From NCBI RefSeq assembly GCF_004364645.1, contig NZ_SOAW01000003.1:248001-312000 (forward strand): a stretch of DNA of 64,000 bases, written 5' to 3'. The translations under genes and the position numbers were made by a program. This DNA comes from Naumannella halotolerans (GTDB lineage: Bacteria; Actinomycetota; Actinomycetes; Propionibacteriales; Propionibacteriaceae). The notes under the pieces are model-generated. The model was not told where the DNA came from. It did not search any database and saw only the letters and a program-made list of their open reading frames with translations. This document shows, piece after piece, positions 56,776-64,000 of this stretch (position 1 is the stretch's first letter; every line of letters starts with the position of its first letter).

Positions 56776-57576
56776 TCAGCGCGATCGGAGGGCCGCGCGG
56801 ACCGCAGTGACGAACCCGGCGCCGGACAGATCCATCCAGGTGAAGCGCAGGACCCGCCAGCCGGCCAGGACCAGCGCATTCTGCCGGGTCCGATCCTGCT
56901 GAAATGCCGCGGCCGAACCGTGGCTCTGCCAGCCGTCGATCTCGACCACGAGCCGCCGAGCAGCGAAGACGATGTCGCCGAAGTAGTGGCGGGCACCGAC
57001 GCTGATCCGATGGTTGGCCCTCCAACCGGTGATGGACGCCTGGCGCAACAACCGGTGGGCGAGCCGTTCTGCTGCCGACCAGGGTTGGTCCCGGGAATCG
57101 GCGAGCACTCGCCTGCGCAGCTGGTGGCCGCGACGGCCGGTCGTCGCGGCCAGGGCTCGATGCAGCTCCTCGAGGCTGACTGCTCGCTGCCGCAGCGCGG
57201 TGTCGATCGTCGATCCGTCGTCGGTGGCCGCCAGGTCGATCGCCGTCATTGCCGGACCTGTGCACCGCATCCCGTTGTCGACGGTGATGAACTCCGGATC
57301 GATCCAGCGCCGCTCGAATGTGTACCCGGCGTGTCGATCGCGTCGCCGCCGACACGACACGTCGACGACGCCGGATGGTGGTCGAGCGGCGAAGTGCAAG
57401 CAGGCCGCGGCGTGCCCGGTGACCACGGCATCGCGGTCGAATGCCATCAATGCCTGCAACCGCACCAGCAAAGGAGGGTCCGGTTGTGCCCAGATCCCGG
57501 GCAGCACCGGTCGGAGTCCAGCCCGGCGCGCGGCGCTCCGTAGCTGGGGTGGTGCCGCAGATCGACGAAGCCGCAT
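56776..57576 (-). CDS. DUF559/Vsr-like domain protein with AbiEi-like N-terminus
   Basis: A 266-residue protein. The N-terminal helix-turn-helix-like part (LRSAARRAGLRPVLPGIWAQ, then ALMAFDRDAVVTGHAAACLH) resembles AbiEi-type regions. The C-terminal nuclease-fold part has Glu in WSAAERLAHRLL, Asp in YFGDIVFA, E-x-D in LVVEIDGWQSH and the end NALVLAGWRVLRFTWMDL. It is the intact relative of the relic at 46470-47237. ATG 57576 is uncertain. GTG 57705 would start inside the palindrome at 57690-57764. It lies between convergent genes. Confidence 0.7.
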   Translation of the reverse strand: MRLRRSAAPPQLRSAARRAGLRPVLPGIWAQPDPPLLVRLQALMAFDRDAVVTGHAAACLHFAARPPSGVVDVSCRRRRDRHAGYTFERRWIDPEFITVDNGMRCTGPAMTAIDLAATDDGSTIDTALRQRAVSLEELHRALAATTGRRGHQLRRRVLADSRDQPWSAAERLAHRLLRQASITGWRANHRISVGARHYFGDIVFAARRLVVEIDGWQSHGSAAAFQQDRTRQNALVLAGWRVLRFTWMDLSGAGFVTAVRAALRSR

Positions 57577-57689
57577 TCGGCGAGAACCATCGGGAGACTC
57601 ACGTGAGGAACAGTGGCGAGAATCGGCGGTGAGCTGCAGACCCGACGGGAAACTGTGGACGGTGCTGGTGCCGGGCACAGGCTGTGGAT

Positions 57690-57764
57690 GAGCAGAAACG
57701 GACACTCGATCGCCGAATCACCCCAGGAAGGGGCAAATCGCCGATCGAGTGTCCGTTTCTGCTC
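57690..57764. repeat. Perfect 23-bp-arm palindrome upstream of the fourth DUF559 gene (family C)
   Basis: 57690-57712 and 57742-57764 are exact reverse complements (start GAGCAGAAACGGACACTCGA). An inner CCCC-AGGAA-GGGG hairpin lies at 57721-57733. CACTCGAT and the AAACG before it are shared with the palindrome at 1893-1996. TGTGGATGA (57683-57691), a DnaA-box-like 9-mer, abuts it. Confidence 0.88.
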
Positions 57765-57794
57765 AGCAGCCCGGGTCTACGGCCTCCACGTTCC

Positions 57795-59651
57795 TCAGTG
57801 GCCCGCCGTCACCGGGTCCTGCTGCGATCGCAGCAGCTCGGCATAGCGACCGCCGGCAGCCAGCAGGTCGTCGTGGCGGCCTTGTTCGACGATCCGGCCG
57901 TGATCGAGCACCACGATCCGATCGGCATTGCGGATGGTCGACAACCGGTGAGCGATGGTGATCGTGGTCCGGCCATGACTCAACTCGTCCAGAGCCCGCT
58001 GCACGGCGCGTTCGGTGGTGTTGTCCAGGGCCGAGGTGGCCTCGTCCAGCACCAACACCGGCGGGTTGCGCAGGATGGTCCGAGCCAGCGCGATCCGCTG
58101 CTTCTCACCGCCGGAGAATCGATGGCCACGGGATCCGACGAGGGTGTCGTAGCCGTGTGGCAGATCGGCGATCACATCGTGCAACTGGGCCGTCTCGGCG
58201 GCGGCGAGCAACTCCTCGTCGGTGGCATCGGGCCGCGCATACCGCAGGTTGTCCGCGATCGAGGCGTGCAGCAGATAGGTGTCCTGGGAGACCACACCCA
58301 CCAACTGGGCGAGGTTCGTCAGCCGCAGGTCGCGCACGTCGACCCCGTCGATCCGGACCGATCCCTCGGTCGGGTCGTGCAGCCGGGAGACCAACCCGGC
58401 CAGCGTCGACTTGCCCGAACCCGTCGCGCCGACGATCGCCAGCCTGCTGCCGGCGGGAACGTCGATGTCGATCCCGGACAGGGCCGGGTTCTCCGAATCG
58501 GGGTAGTGGAAGCTGACGTGGTCGAAGCGCACGGCGCCGGCCGTCTGCTGCGGGTCCAGCTCGACCGGTTCGTTCGGGTCGTCGATCGTCACCGGAAGGT
58601 CGAGGTACTCGAAGATCCGGGAGAACAGGGCCAATGAGCTGGTCACCTGGACGGCCACACTGAGCACCCCCATCAGCGGCCGGAAGAGGGCCGCCTGCAG
58701 ACCGGTGAAGGCGACCAGGGTGCCGATGGAGATCCCGGTACCGGTGCTGGGCAGCCCGGCGATCAGGTAGATCGCTGCCGGAATGGCGGCGAAGATCACG
58801 CTCAGGCTGGCCATCCGCCAGCGACCGGCGAGCTGGGACTGGACCTCGAGCTCGGTCAACCGGTGGGAGGAGGCGGTGAAGCGCTCGGCCAGTTGCGGCC
58901 CCGAGCCGAGGGTCTTGGACAACTGCACGCCGGAGACCGAGAGGGATTCCTCAATCTGCGTCTGCAGATCGGCCAGCGCCTGCTGGGCCTGGTTGGTGAT
59001 CCGGCGACGCATCGACGAGACCTTGCGGGTGAACCAGATCGCCGGCGGCAGCACGACCAGGCTCAGCAGCGACAGCTGCCAGGAGAGCGCGACCATCGCG
59101 AATGCCGTGGCGATCACGGTGGTCACATTGGTGGCGATGGAGGTGGCGGTATTGGTCACCACCGACTGCATCGCGTTGATGTCATTGGTCAGCCGCGACT
59201 GCACCTCGCCACCACGGGTACGGGTGAAGAAGTCCAGCGGCAGACGTTGCAGATGGGCGAAGACCTTGGTCCGCAGGCCGTGCATCACCTGCTGGCCGAC
59301 GATCGTGGACTGCCAGGTCTGGATCACGCCGAAGACCGCGCTCAGCACGGCGACACCGAGCATCGCGCCGACCAGCAGCAACAGCAGTGGTACGTCGTGG
59401 TTCGGGATCGCGGAGTCGAAGAGTCGCTGGGTGATGAACGGGGTGGCGACGCCGACCACCGAGGTGGCGGCGATCAGCACCATCACCAGGGCGATTCGCC
59501 AGCGATAGGGGTGGAAGAGCGCCAGGATTCGGCGCAGACTGACCGGGTACTCGGCCAGTTGGGCCACATCCGCGGGGTCCTTGCGGGTGGGTGGCATGGG
59601 GCGGCCGCCGGGACCGGCGGCAAAACGTTGTTCTGGTGGTTGAGCAACCAT
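57795..59651 (-). CDS. ABC exporter, fused permease-ATPase
   Basis: A 618-residue half-transporter. Six membrane helices (about residues 45-340) are followed by an ATPase domain with Walker A GATGSGKSTLAG, signature FSGGEKQRIALART (Phe for the usual Leu) and Walker B PVLVLDEATSALD. It is the multidrug/lipid-exporter type and would work as a homodimer or with a partner elsewhere. GGAGG precedes ATG 59651. Divergent from a MarR regulator with a palindrome between, it is probably repressed by that protein. Confidence 0.92.
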   Translation of the reverse strand: MVAQPPEQRFAAGPGGRPMPPTRKDPADVAQLAEYPVSLRRILALFHPYRWRIALVMVLIAATSVVGVATPFITQRLFDSAIPNHDVPLLLLLVGAMLGVAVLSAVFGVIQTWQSTIVGQQVMHGLRTKVFAHLQRLPLDFFTRTRGGEVQSRLTNDINAMQSVVTNTATSIATNVTTVIATAFAMVALSWQLSLLSLVVLPPAIWFTRKVSSMRRRITNQAQQALADLQTQIEESLSVSGVQLSKTLGSGPQLAERFTASSHRLTELEVQSQLAGRWRMASLSVIFAAIPAAIYLIAGLPSTGTGISIGTLVAFTGLQAALFRPLMGVLSVAVQVTSSLALFSRIFEYLDLPVTIDDPNEPVELDPQQTAGAVRFDHVSFHYPDSENPALSGIDIDVPAGSRLAIVGATGSGKSTLAGLVSRLHDPTEGSVRIDGVDVRDLRLTNLAQLVGVVSQDTYLLHASIADNLRYARPDATDEELLAAAETAQLHDVIADLPHGYDTLVGSRGHRFSGGEKQRIALARTILRNPPVLVLDEATSALDNTTERAVQRALDELSHGRTTITIAHRLSTIRNADRIVVLDHGRIVEQGRHDDLLAAGGRYAELLRSQQDPVTAGH

Positions 59652-59679
59652 CGGGCCCTCCTTTCCTGCGAGGGGCTAT

Positions 59680-59698
59680 TAATGAGGTTACCTCATTA
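59680..59698. promoter_or_regulatory. MarR-type operator palindrome
   Basis: TAATGAGGTTACCTCATTA is a 19-nt palindrome with a single central base. It sits between the divergent exporter and marR genes, 29 nt from the exporter start. Confidence 0.78.
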
Positions 59699-59719
59699 TG
59701 TGGAAACCGCAACATTGGC

Positions 59720-59725
59720 TAGGAT
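59720..59725 (+). promoter_or_regulatory. -10 box TAGGAT, leaderless start of marR
   Basis: TAGGAT, then GATCCT (6 nt), then GTG 59732. Confidence 0.55.
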
Positions 59726-59731
59726 GATCCT

Positions 59732-60175
59732 GTGTCCACCGATCCCGATCTCGCCGACCTGCCCCTGGGGCAGCTGTTGATGCGTGCCGGGCGCGGCTGG
59801 CGTCACGCCCAGCTCCGCGCGCTGGAACCGTTCGGTCTCGCCGCCCATCAGGCCCACGCGTTCTGGGTGGTGGTTCGCTGGGGTGCCGACGCCGAGGAAT
59901 TGCGGTTGTCCAGGCTGGCCGACCGGTTGCGGATCGCGCCACGCTCGGCGACCGAGGTCGTCGACGCGTTGGAGGACAAGGGTCTGGTCCGGCGCCTGCC
60001 CAGTCAGACCGATCGGCGTGCGACCGTCGTCGAGCTGACCGATGCCGGGCGGGAGCTGGCCGTGCAGATGCGTCAGGGGCAGGTGGTGACCGACTTCTTC
60101 GCCGGTCTCAGTGAGCAGGAGGCCGAACAGTTGCGGAAGCTGTTGATCAAGGTGATCACCGAAGCGGGGGAGTGA
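59732..60175 (+). CDS. MarR-family regulator
   Basis: A 147-residue winged-helix repressor: LRLSRLADRLRIAPRSATEV is the recognition region. The wing LVRRLPSQTDRRATVVELTD with the D-x-R motif follows. Most likely it binds the palindrome at 59680-59698 and controls itself and the drug/lipid exporter, being released by an exporter substrate. Confidence 0.88.
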   Translation: MSTDPDLADLPLGQLLMRAGRGWRHAQLRALEPFGLAAHQAHAFWVVVRWGADAEELRLSRLADRLRIAPRSATEVVDALEDKGLVRRLPSQTDRRATVVELTDAGRELAVQMRQGQVVTDFFAGLSEQEAEQLRKLLIKVITEAGE

Positions 60176-60294
60176 ACCAACCGGCCGGGCGCTGTTTGCA
60201 TTCCGTACACCGCAGGTTGGGTGAGGCGTTGTCGACCGCCGAAAGGGTGAGGAGGTCATTGCACCGGCCAGAACTTAGCTTAGGGATCCTAATC

Positions 60295-62562
60295 ATGAAG
60301 TCAACGCGCACGTTCCTCACGCTCCTCACCCCCAAACCGCACGGCGGGCGCCGCTCCGCGCGTACCTGCCGGATGCGCTGTGGGGACGCCTGTTTCCACG
60401 ATGTGCCGAACAAGTCCGACAACGACTACCTGGGTGACATCCTGGGCACGTTGTCCCGCCGGGGCCTGCTGAAGGCCGGGCTGGTGGTCGGTGGTGCAGC
60501 CGCTCTGGGCGCCACCGGTGCCGGCCTGAACCCGCGCACGGCCGCGGCCAATCCGTTCGGCTGGACCCCGATCTCACCGAGCACCGCTGACGCGGTGGTG
60601 GTGCCACAGGGATACGAGCAGCAGGTGGTGATGGCCTGGGGTGACAAGCTGTTCAGCTCCGCCCCGGATTTCGATCCGCTCGACCAGACCGCCGAGGCCC
60701 AGGCCCAGCAGTTCGGTTACAACAGCGACTACCTCGGGTTCCTGTCCTACGACGACGACACCGATCTCCTGCTGAACAACCACGAGTACACCGACGAATA
60801 CATCATGTTCCCCGACTACGACCCGGAGAACCCGACCGAGGAACAGGTACGGATCGCCTGGGCCGCGCACGGGCTCTCGGTGGTTGCGGTACGTCGGCCG
60901 CAGGGTGACACCGGGCCACTGGAGCCGATCATCGACCACCCGATGAACCGGCGGTTCCACACCGGCACCGAGTTCGAGCTCACCGGCCCGGCGGCCGGCT
61001 CGGATCTGCTCAAGACCTCCGCCGACCCCAGCGGAACCCTCGTCCTCGGCACCTTGAACAACTGTGCCGGTGGGCTCACCCCGTGGAACACCTGGCTTAC
61101 CGCGGAGGAGAACTTCAACCAATACTTCGCCCATGCGGCCGAGGTCGACGATGCCGAGACCGCCGAGCGGCTGGCTCGGTACGGCGTCACCGAGGGGGCC
61201 AGCGAGCGCCGCTGGGAGGACTTCGACGACCGCTTCGACCTGACCAGGGAGCCGAATGAGGTCAATCGGTTCGGCTGGGTGGTCGAGGTGGATCCGATGG
61301 ATCCCGAGAGCACCCCGAAGAAGCGCACCGCCCTCGGCCGCTTCAAGCACGAGGCGGCCACCATCCGGATCGCCGACGACGGCCGGGCAGTCGCCTACAG
61401 CGGTGATGACGAACGGTTCGACTACTTCTACAAGTTCATCTCCCGCGACCAGGCCGGCCCCGGGTGCCTGGCCGAGGGCGACCTCTTTGTCGCGAAGTTC
61501 GTCGGCAACTCCCCGCAGAGTGAGATCGACGGCTCCGGTGAACTGCCCGCCGACGGCGAGTTCGACGGTACGGGGGAGTGGATCCCGCTGGTCGTCGACG
61601 GCGAGTCGAAGGTGCCGGGCATGAGCCTGGAGGAAGTGCTGATCTTCACCCGGCAGGCCGGCGATGCGGTCGGCGCCACCAAGATGGACCGCCCCGAGGA
61701 TGCCGAGGCGAGTCCGGTCACCGGTCACGTCTTCATCGCCTTGACCAACAACACCAACCGGGTGGCCGACGAGGTCGATGAGGCCAACCCGCGGCCGGAG
61801 AACAAGGACGGACACGTACTGGAACTGGTCGAGGACGGTGACGACGCCGCCTCGTTGACCTTCGGCTGGAAACTGCTGCTGGTCTGCGGTGTGCCCGACG
61901 ACCCCTCCAGCTACTTCGGCGGATTCGACAAATCGCAGGTCTCGCCGATCTCCTGCCCGGACAATCTCACCTTCGATTCGCTCGGCAATCTGTGGATCTC
62001 CACTGACGGGCAGCCCTCGAGCCTGGGCCACAACGACGCCCTGTTCCTGGTGCCGGTCGAGGGTGAGGATCGCGGCAAGGTGCAGCAGTTCCTCTCCGTC
62101 CCGCACGGTGCCGAGACCTGCGGTCCCTGGGTCGTCGGGGACGGCAGCGGCCGGATCTGCGTGGCGGTGCAGCATCCCGGGGAGACCGACGAGGCGACGT
62201 TCGAACAGCAGAGTTCGCACTGGCCCGATGGTGGGGATTCGGTCCCCCGCCCCGGCGTGGTCGCGGTGTGGCCGGCCGACGCCACGACGCCGACGCCCAC
62301 CTCCAGTGCCTCGACCAGCCCCGGTGCGTCAGGCAGCGCCAGCCCCTCGAGCAGCCCCAGCCCCTCGAGCAGCCCCAGCGCCTCGGGTAGCCCCAGCGCC
62401 TCGGGTAGCCCCGAGCCGGGCGGGCGGCCACCGCTGGCCGACACGGGTGCGGCCGACCTGCTGGGCCCCGGAGCAGTCGGTCTGGCTGCCCTGGCCGGCG
62501 GGTTGGCGGCCTTCCGCAACCGGGGTCGCCGCAGCGAGGAGACCGACGAATCGGATCAGTGA
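60295..62562 (+). CDS. PhoX-family (DUF839) phosphatase with Tat signal and LADTG wall-anchor tail
   Basis: A 755-residue protein. A long N-terminal region ends in a twin-arginine signal (LSRRGLLKAGLVVGG, Arg55-Arg56). The PhoX/DUF839 beta-propeller follows: GYNSDYLGFL, LLLNNHEYTDEYIMFP, EGASERRWEDF, KHEAATIRIADDGRAVAYSG and DRPEDAEASPVTGHVFIALT. A Ser/Pro/Ala-rich linker (about 665-705) leads to LADTG (714-718), a membrane helix and an Arg-rich tail. ATG 60295 is chosen; the open frame upstream starts inside marR. PhoX enzymes are calcium/iron alkaline phosphatases, so it may feed the Pho system. No PHO box is evident before it. Confidence 0.85.
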   Translation: MKSTRTFLTLLTPKPHGGRRSARTCRMRCGDACFHDVPNKSDNDYLGDILGTLSRRGLLKAGLVVGGAAALGATGAGLNPRTAAANPFGWTPISPSTADAVVVPQGYEQQVVMAWGDKLFSSAPDFDPLDQTAEAQAQQFGYNSDYLGFLSYDDDTDLLLNNHEYTDEYIMFPDYDPENPTEEQVRIAWAAHGLSVVAVRRPQGDTGPLEPIIDHPMNRRFHTGTEFELTGPAAGSDLLKTSADPSGTLVLGTLNNCAGGLTPWNTWLTAEENFNQYFAHAAEVDDAETAERLARYGVTEGASERRWEDFDDRFDLTREPNEVNRFGWVVEVDPMDPESTPKKRTALGRFKHEAATIRIADDGRAVAYSGDDERFDYFYKFISRDQAGPGCLAEGDLFVAKFVGNSPQSEIDGSGELPADGEFDGTGEWIPLVVDGESKVPGMSLEEVLIFTRQAGDAVGATKMDRPEDAEASPVTGHVFIALTNNTNRVADEVDEANPRPENKDGHVLELVEDGDDAASLTFGWKLLLVCGVPDDPSSYFGGFDKSQVSPISCPDNLTFDSLGNLWISTDGQPSSLGHNDALFLVPVEGEDRGKVQQFLSVPHGAETCGPWVVGDGSGRICVAVQHPGETDEATFEQQSSHWPDGGDSVPRPGVVAVWPADATTPTPTSSASTSPGASGSASPSSSPSPSSSPSASGSPSASGSPEPGGRPPLADTGAADLLGPGAVGLAALAGGLAAFRNRGRRSEETDESDQ

Positions 62563-62625
62563 GCCACGCCGCACGGCACAGGTCGGCGCACGGGCGGCGC
62601 GGACGGTCCGGGGTCTGAGCGGTAC

Positions 62626-62665
62626 GCAGTGGTCACCGGCGGCAGCTGTCGTCGGTGACCACTGC
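62626..62665. repeat. Hairpin after phoX-like gene
   Basis: GCAGTGGTCACCG and CGGTGACCACTGC form a perfect 13-bp stem around a 14-nt loop, in a convergent gap. It could terminate transcription, though no U-tract follows. Confidence 0.7.
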
Positions 62666-62674
62666 ATACGCACG

Positions 62675-62722
62675 GACGAGCACGGTGTTGGACGAGCACG
62701 GTGTTGGACGAGCACGGTGTTG
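62675..62722. repeat. 16-bp tandem repeat, three perfect copies
   Basis: GACGAGCACGGTGTTG at 62675, 62691 and 62707, with a partial fourth copy (GACGAGCGAGTACGG) from 62723. The rest of 62563-62792 shows no gene. Confidence 0.92.
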
Positions 62723-62792
62723 GACGAGCGAGTACGGCCGCGTTCGAGCGCAGTCTCGTACGAGTACAGCGACGTAGGAGTGCAGCGCTGGC

Positions 62793-63944
62793 TCAGTGCA
62801 GCTGACGTACCAGCCGGTCGATCGCCTCGTTCAGTTCCTCGGCGGTGCCGGCGAAGCACAAGCGGACATAGCGGTGACCGTCAACCGGGTCGAAGTCGAT
62901 CCCCGGGGTCATCGCCACCCCGGTGGCCGCCAGCATCTCGGCGCACCAGCGGGCGGAGTCGTCGGTCAGATGGGACACCTCGCACCAGGCGTAGAAGGCG
63001 CCGTCCGGTGGCGCGTAGGAGGTGACCCCGAGCTCCGGCAGTCGCTTGATCAACAACTCGCGGTTCCCCGCGTACCGCTCGACATGGGCATCCAGTTCCC
63101 CAATCGCAGCTGTCGACAGCGCCCCGATCGCGGCGTGCTGGGAGGGTACGGGCGGGCAGATCGAGAGATTCCCACTGAGCACCTCGACCGGTCGGAGCAG
63201 CCACTGCGGCAACAACAGCCAACCCAGTCGCCAGCCGGTCATCGAGAAGTACTTGCTGACCGAACCGGTGACCACCGCGTCGGGACCGAACCTCCGGGCG
63301 CTGACGGTCTCCCGGCCGAAGCCGACCCCGTGATAGATCTCGTCGCTGATCAACAGGCAGTCGTGCTCCCGGCACCAGGTGCTGATCCGGGCCAACTCCT
63401 CCGGATCGATCACCGTCCCGGTCGGATTCGAGGGACTGGCAATGATCAACCCGTCAGGCACCTGCGGGAGTTCCTGCAGCATCCGTACCGTCGGTTGGAA
63501 CCGCGTGCTCGGTCCGCACGGCAGATCCAGCACTTCACATCCCAGCGCCGACAAGGTGTTGCGGTAGGCCGGGTAACCCGGTCGGGCCATGGCGATCACC
63601 GCGCCCGGGTCGAAGGCGGCCAGCGCCAAGGCGGTCAACCCTCCGGAGGACCCGGTGGTGACGACCACCTCCTCGGGGAAGACCTCGATCCCGTCACTGC
63701 GGCGGTGGTACTCGGCGATCGCCTTCCGCAGCGGCAGGATCCCCTGGGCCTCGGTGTAGCCGAGAACCTGGCCCTCGATCGCGTCCACCACGGCACGGCG
63801 GGCCGCTTCGGGCGCCGGCGTGGACGGCTGGCCGGCGCAGAGCATGATCGCGTCACCATGGGTACGCATGCGCTCGGCCGCCGCTGCCAGTACCTCCATC
63901 ACCTGGAACGGGGGAACCGCGGAGCGGGCAGCGGGCTTCCTCAT
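62793..63944 (-). CDS. PLP-dependent aminotransferase (class I/II)
   Basis: A 383-residue aminotransferase. The PLP Lys lies in GSVSKYFSMTGWRLGW. ASPSNPTGTVIDPEEL and ISDEIYHGVGFG supply the conserved Asn and Asp/Tyr, and VRLCFAG the carboxylate-binding Arg. The substrate could be aspartate, an aromatic or a branched-chain amino acid. Its ATG overlaps the stop of the upstream gene (ATGA), so they form an operon. Confidence 0.9.
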   Translation of the reverse strand: MRKPAARSAVPPFQVMEVLAAAAERMRTHGDAIMLCAGQPSTPAPEAARRAVVDAIEGQVLGYTEAQGILPLRKAIAEYHRRSDGIEVFPEEVVVTTGSSGGLTALALAAFDPGAVIAMARPGYPAYRNTLSALGCEVLDLPCGPSTRFQPTVRMLQELPQVPDGLIIASPSNPTGTVIDPEELARISTWCREHDCLLISDEIYHGVGFGRETVSARRFGPDAVVTGSVSKYFSMTGWRLGWLLLPQWLLRPVEVLSGNLSICPPVPSQHAAIGALSTAAIGELDAHVERYAGNRELLIKRLPELGVTSYAPPDGAFYAWCEVSHLTDDSARWCAEMLAATGVAMTPGIDFDPVDGHRYVRLCFAGTAEELNEAIDRLVRQLH

Positions 63945-64000
63945 GCCGACAGTTCCTTCTCGAACGCCTCGGCCACCGAGGACGGCTGGAGGACGAAGAC
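63941..64000 (-). CDS. C-terminal end of an unidentified gene (cut by window edge)
   Basis: The frame entering from the right edge reads VFVLQPSSVAEAFEKELSA and stops at 63941-63943. It overlaps the aminotransferase start by ATGA, so it is translationally coupled. Nineteen residues are too few to identify it. Confidence 0.55.
   Translation of the reverse strand, partial: VFVLQPSSVAEAFEKELSA

Noticed and set aside
57577-57705. Long GTG start (57705) for the fourth DUF559 gene
   Set aside because: It would place the N-terminus inside a perfect palindrome and add 43 low-complexity residues without homology.
60172-60294. Upstream start (GTG 60172) for the PhoX-like protein
   Set aside because: It overlaps the marR stop. 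The added 41 residues precede a standard PhoX N-terminus and lack conserved sequence.

Overview
This is high-GC DNA from an actinobacterium, most likely of the Propionibacteriaceae type. Signs of this are a CarD regulator, SenX3/RegX3 phosphate control with a PHO box, actinobacterial-type inositol-phosphate synthase, an HbhA-like surface/phasin protein, LAxTG-type wall-anchor tails, F420-type oxidoreductases, and many genes that start 6-7 nt after a TAnnnT -10 box (leaderless transcripts). No rRNA, tRNA, CRISPR array, classical transposase or phage gene is visible.

Layout. 1-9 kb: end of ygfZ, asparaginase, a large wall-anchored adhesin, a luciferase-like oxidoreductase, then a beta-phosphoglucomutase/GH65 disaccharide phosphorylase pair. 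9-17 kb: XRE regulator with an HbhA-like protein, typA, alpha/beta hydrolase, NUDIX, a stand-alone LigD polymerase domain, a DUF559 cassette and a GTPase. 17-26 kb: a lipoprotein penicillin-binding protein, ino1, ybjN-like gene, gpmA, phoU, senX3-regX3, a divergent PRPP synthase and an LpqE-like lipoprotein. 26-29 kb: carD, ispD, ispF, zinc metallopeptidase. 29-46 kb: DUF2207 protein, second DUF559 cassette, glyA, F420-type oxidoreductase, ACC deaminase with its GntR regulator, stress-type small proteins and dehydrogenases, a frameshifted LuxR-type ATPase, rlmB and cysS. 46-64 kb: FMN reductase, a decayed DUF559 gene, DinB, fabH, TetR/acyl-CoA dehydrogenase, DUF4032 kinase-like protein, MsiK-type ATPase, serine deaminase, rRNA methyltransferase, a fourth DUF559 gene, a MarR/ABC-exporter pair, a Tat-exported PhoX with a wall-anchor tail, and an aminotransferase.

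Functional links. pgmB and GH65 form a phosphorolytic disaccharide pathway. phoU and senX3-regX3 form phosphate control with a three-unit PHO box between them. Four divergent regulator/target pairs carry clear palindromes (GntR/acdS, TetR/acyl-CoA dehydrogenase, MarR/ABC exporter) or repeats (XRE/hbhA-like). carD-ispD and cysS-rlmB are parts of a commonly conserved actinobacterial cluster that is split here by about 15 kb.

The most unusual signal is a family of DUF559/Vsr-like genes tied to palindromic DNA. Two intact paralogues are each bracketed by long inverted repeats (63 bp and 23 bp) that are themselves hairpins. A solo copy of the first repeat lies elsewhere. Two more family members sit beside other perfect or near-perfect palindromes. 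Nearly all of these sit in gaps between convergent genes, often next to a short tandem array that starts at the stop codon of the upstream gene. This looks like an uncharacterised selfish or self-regulating cassette family.
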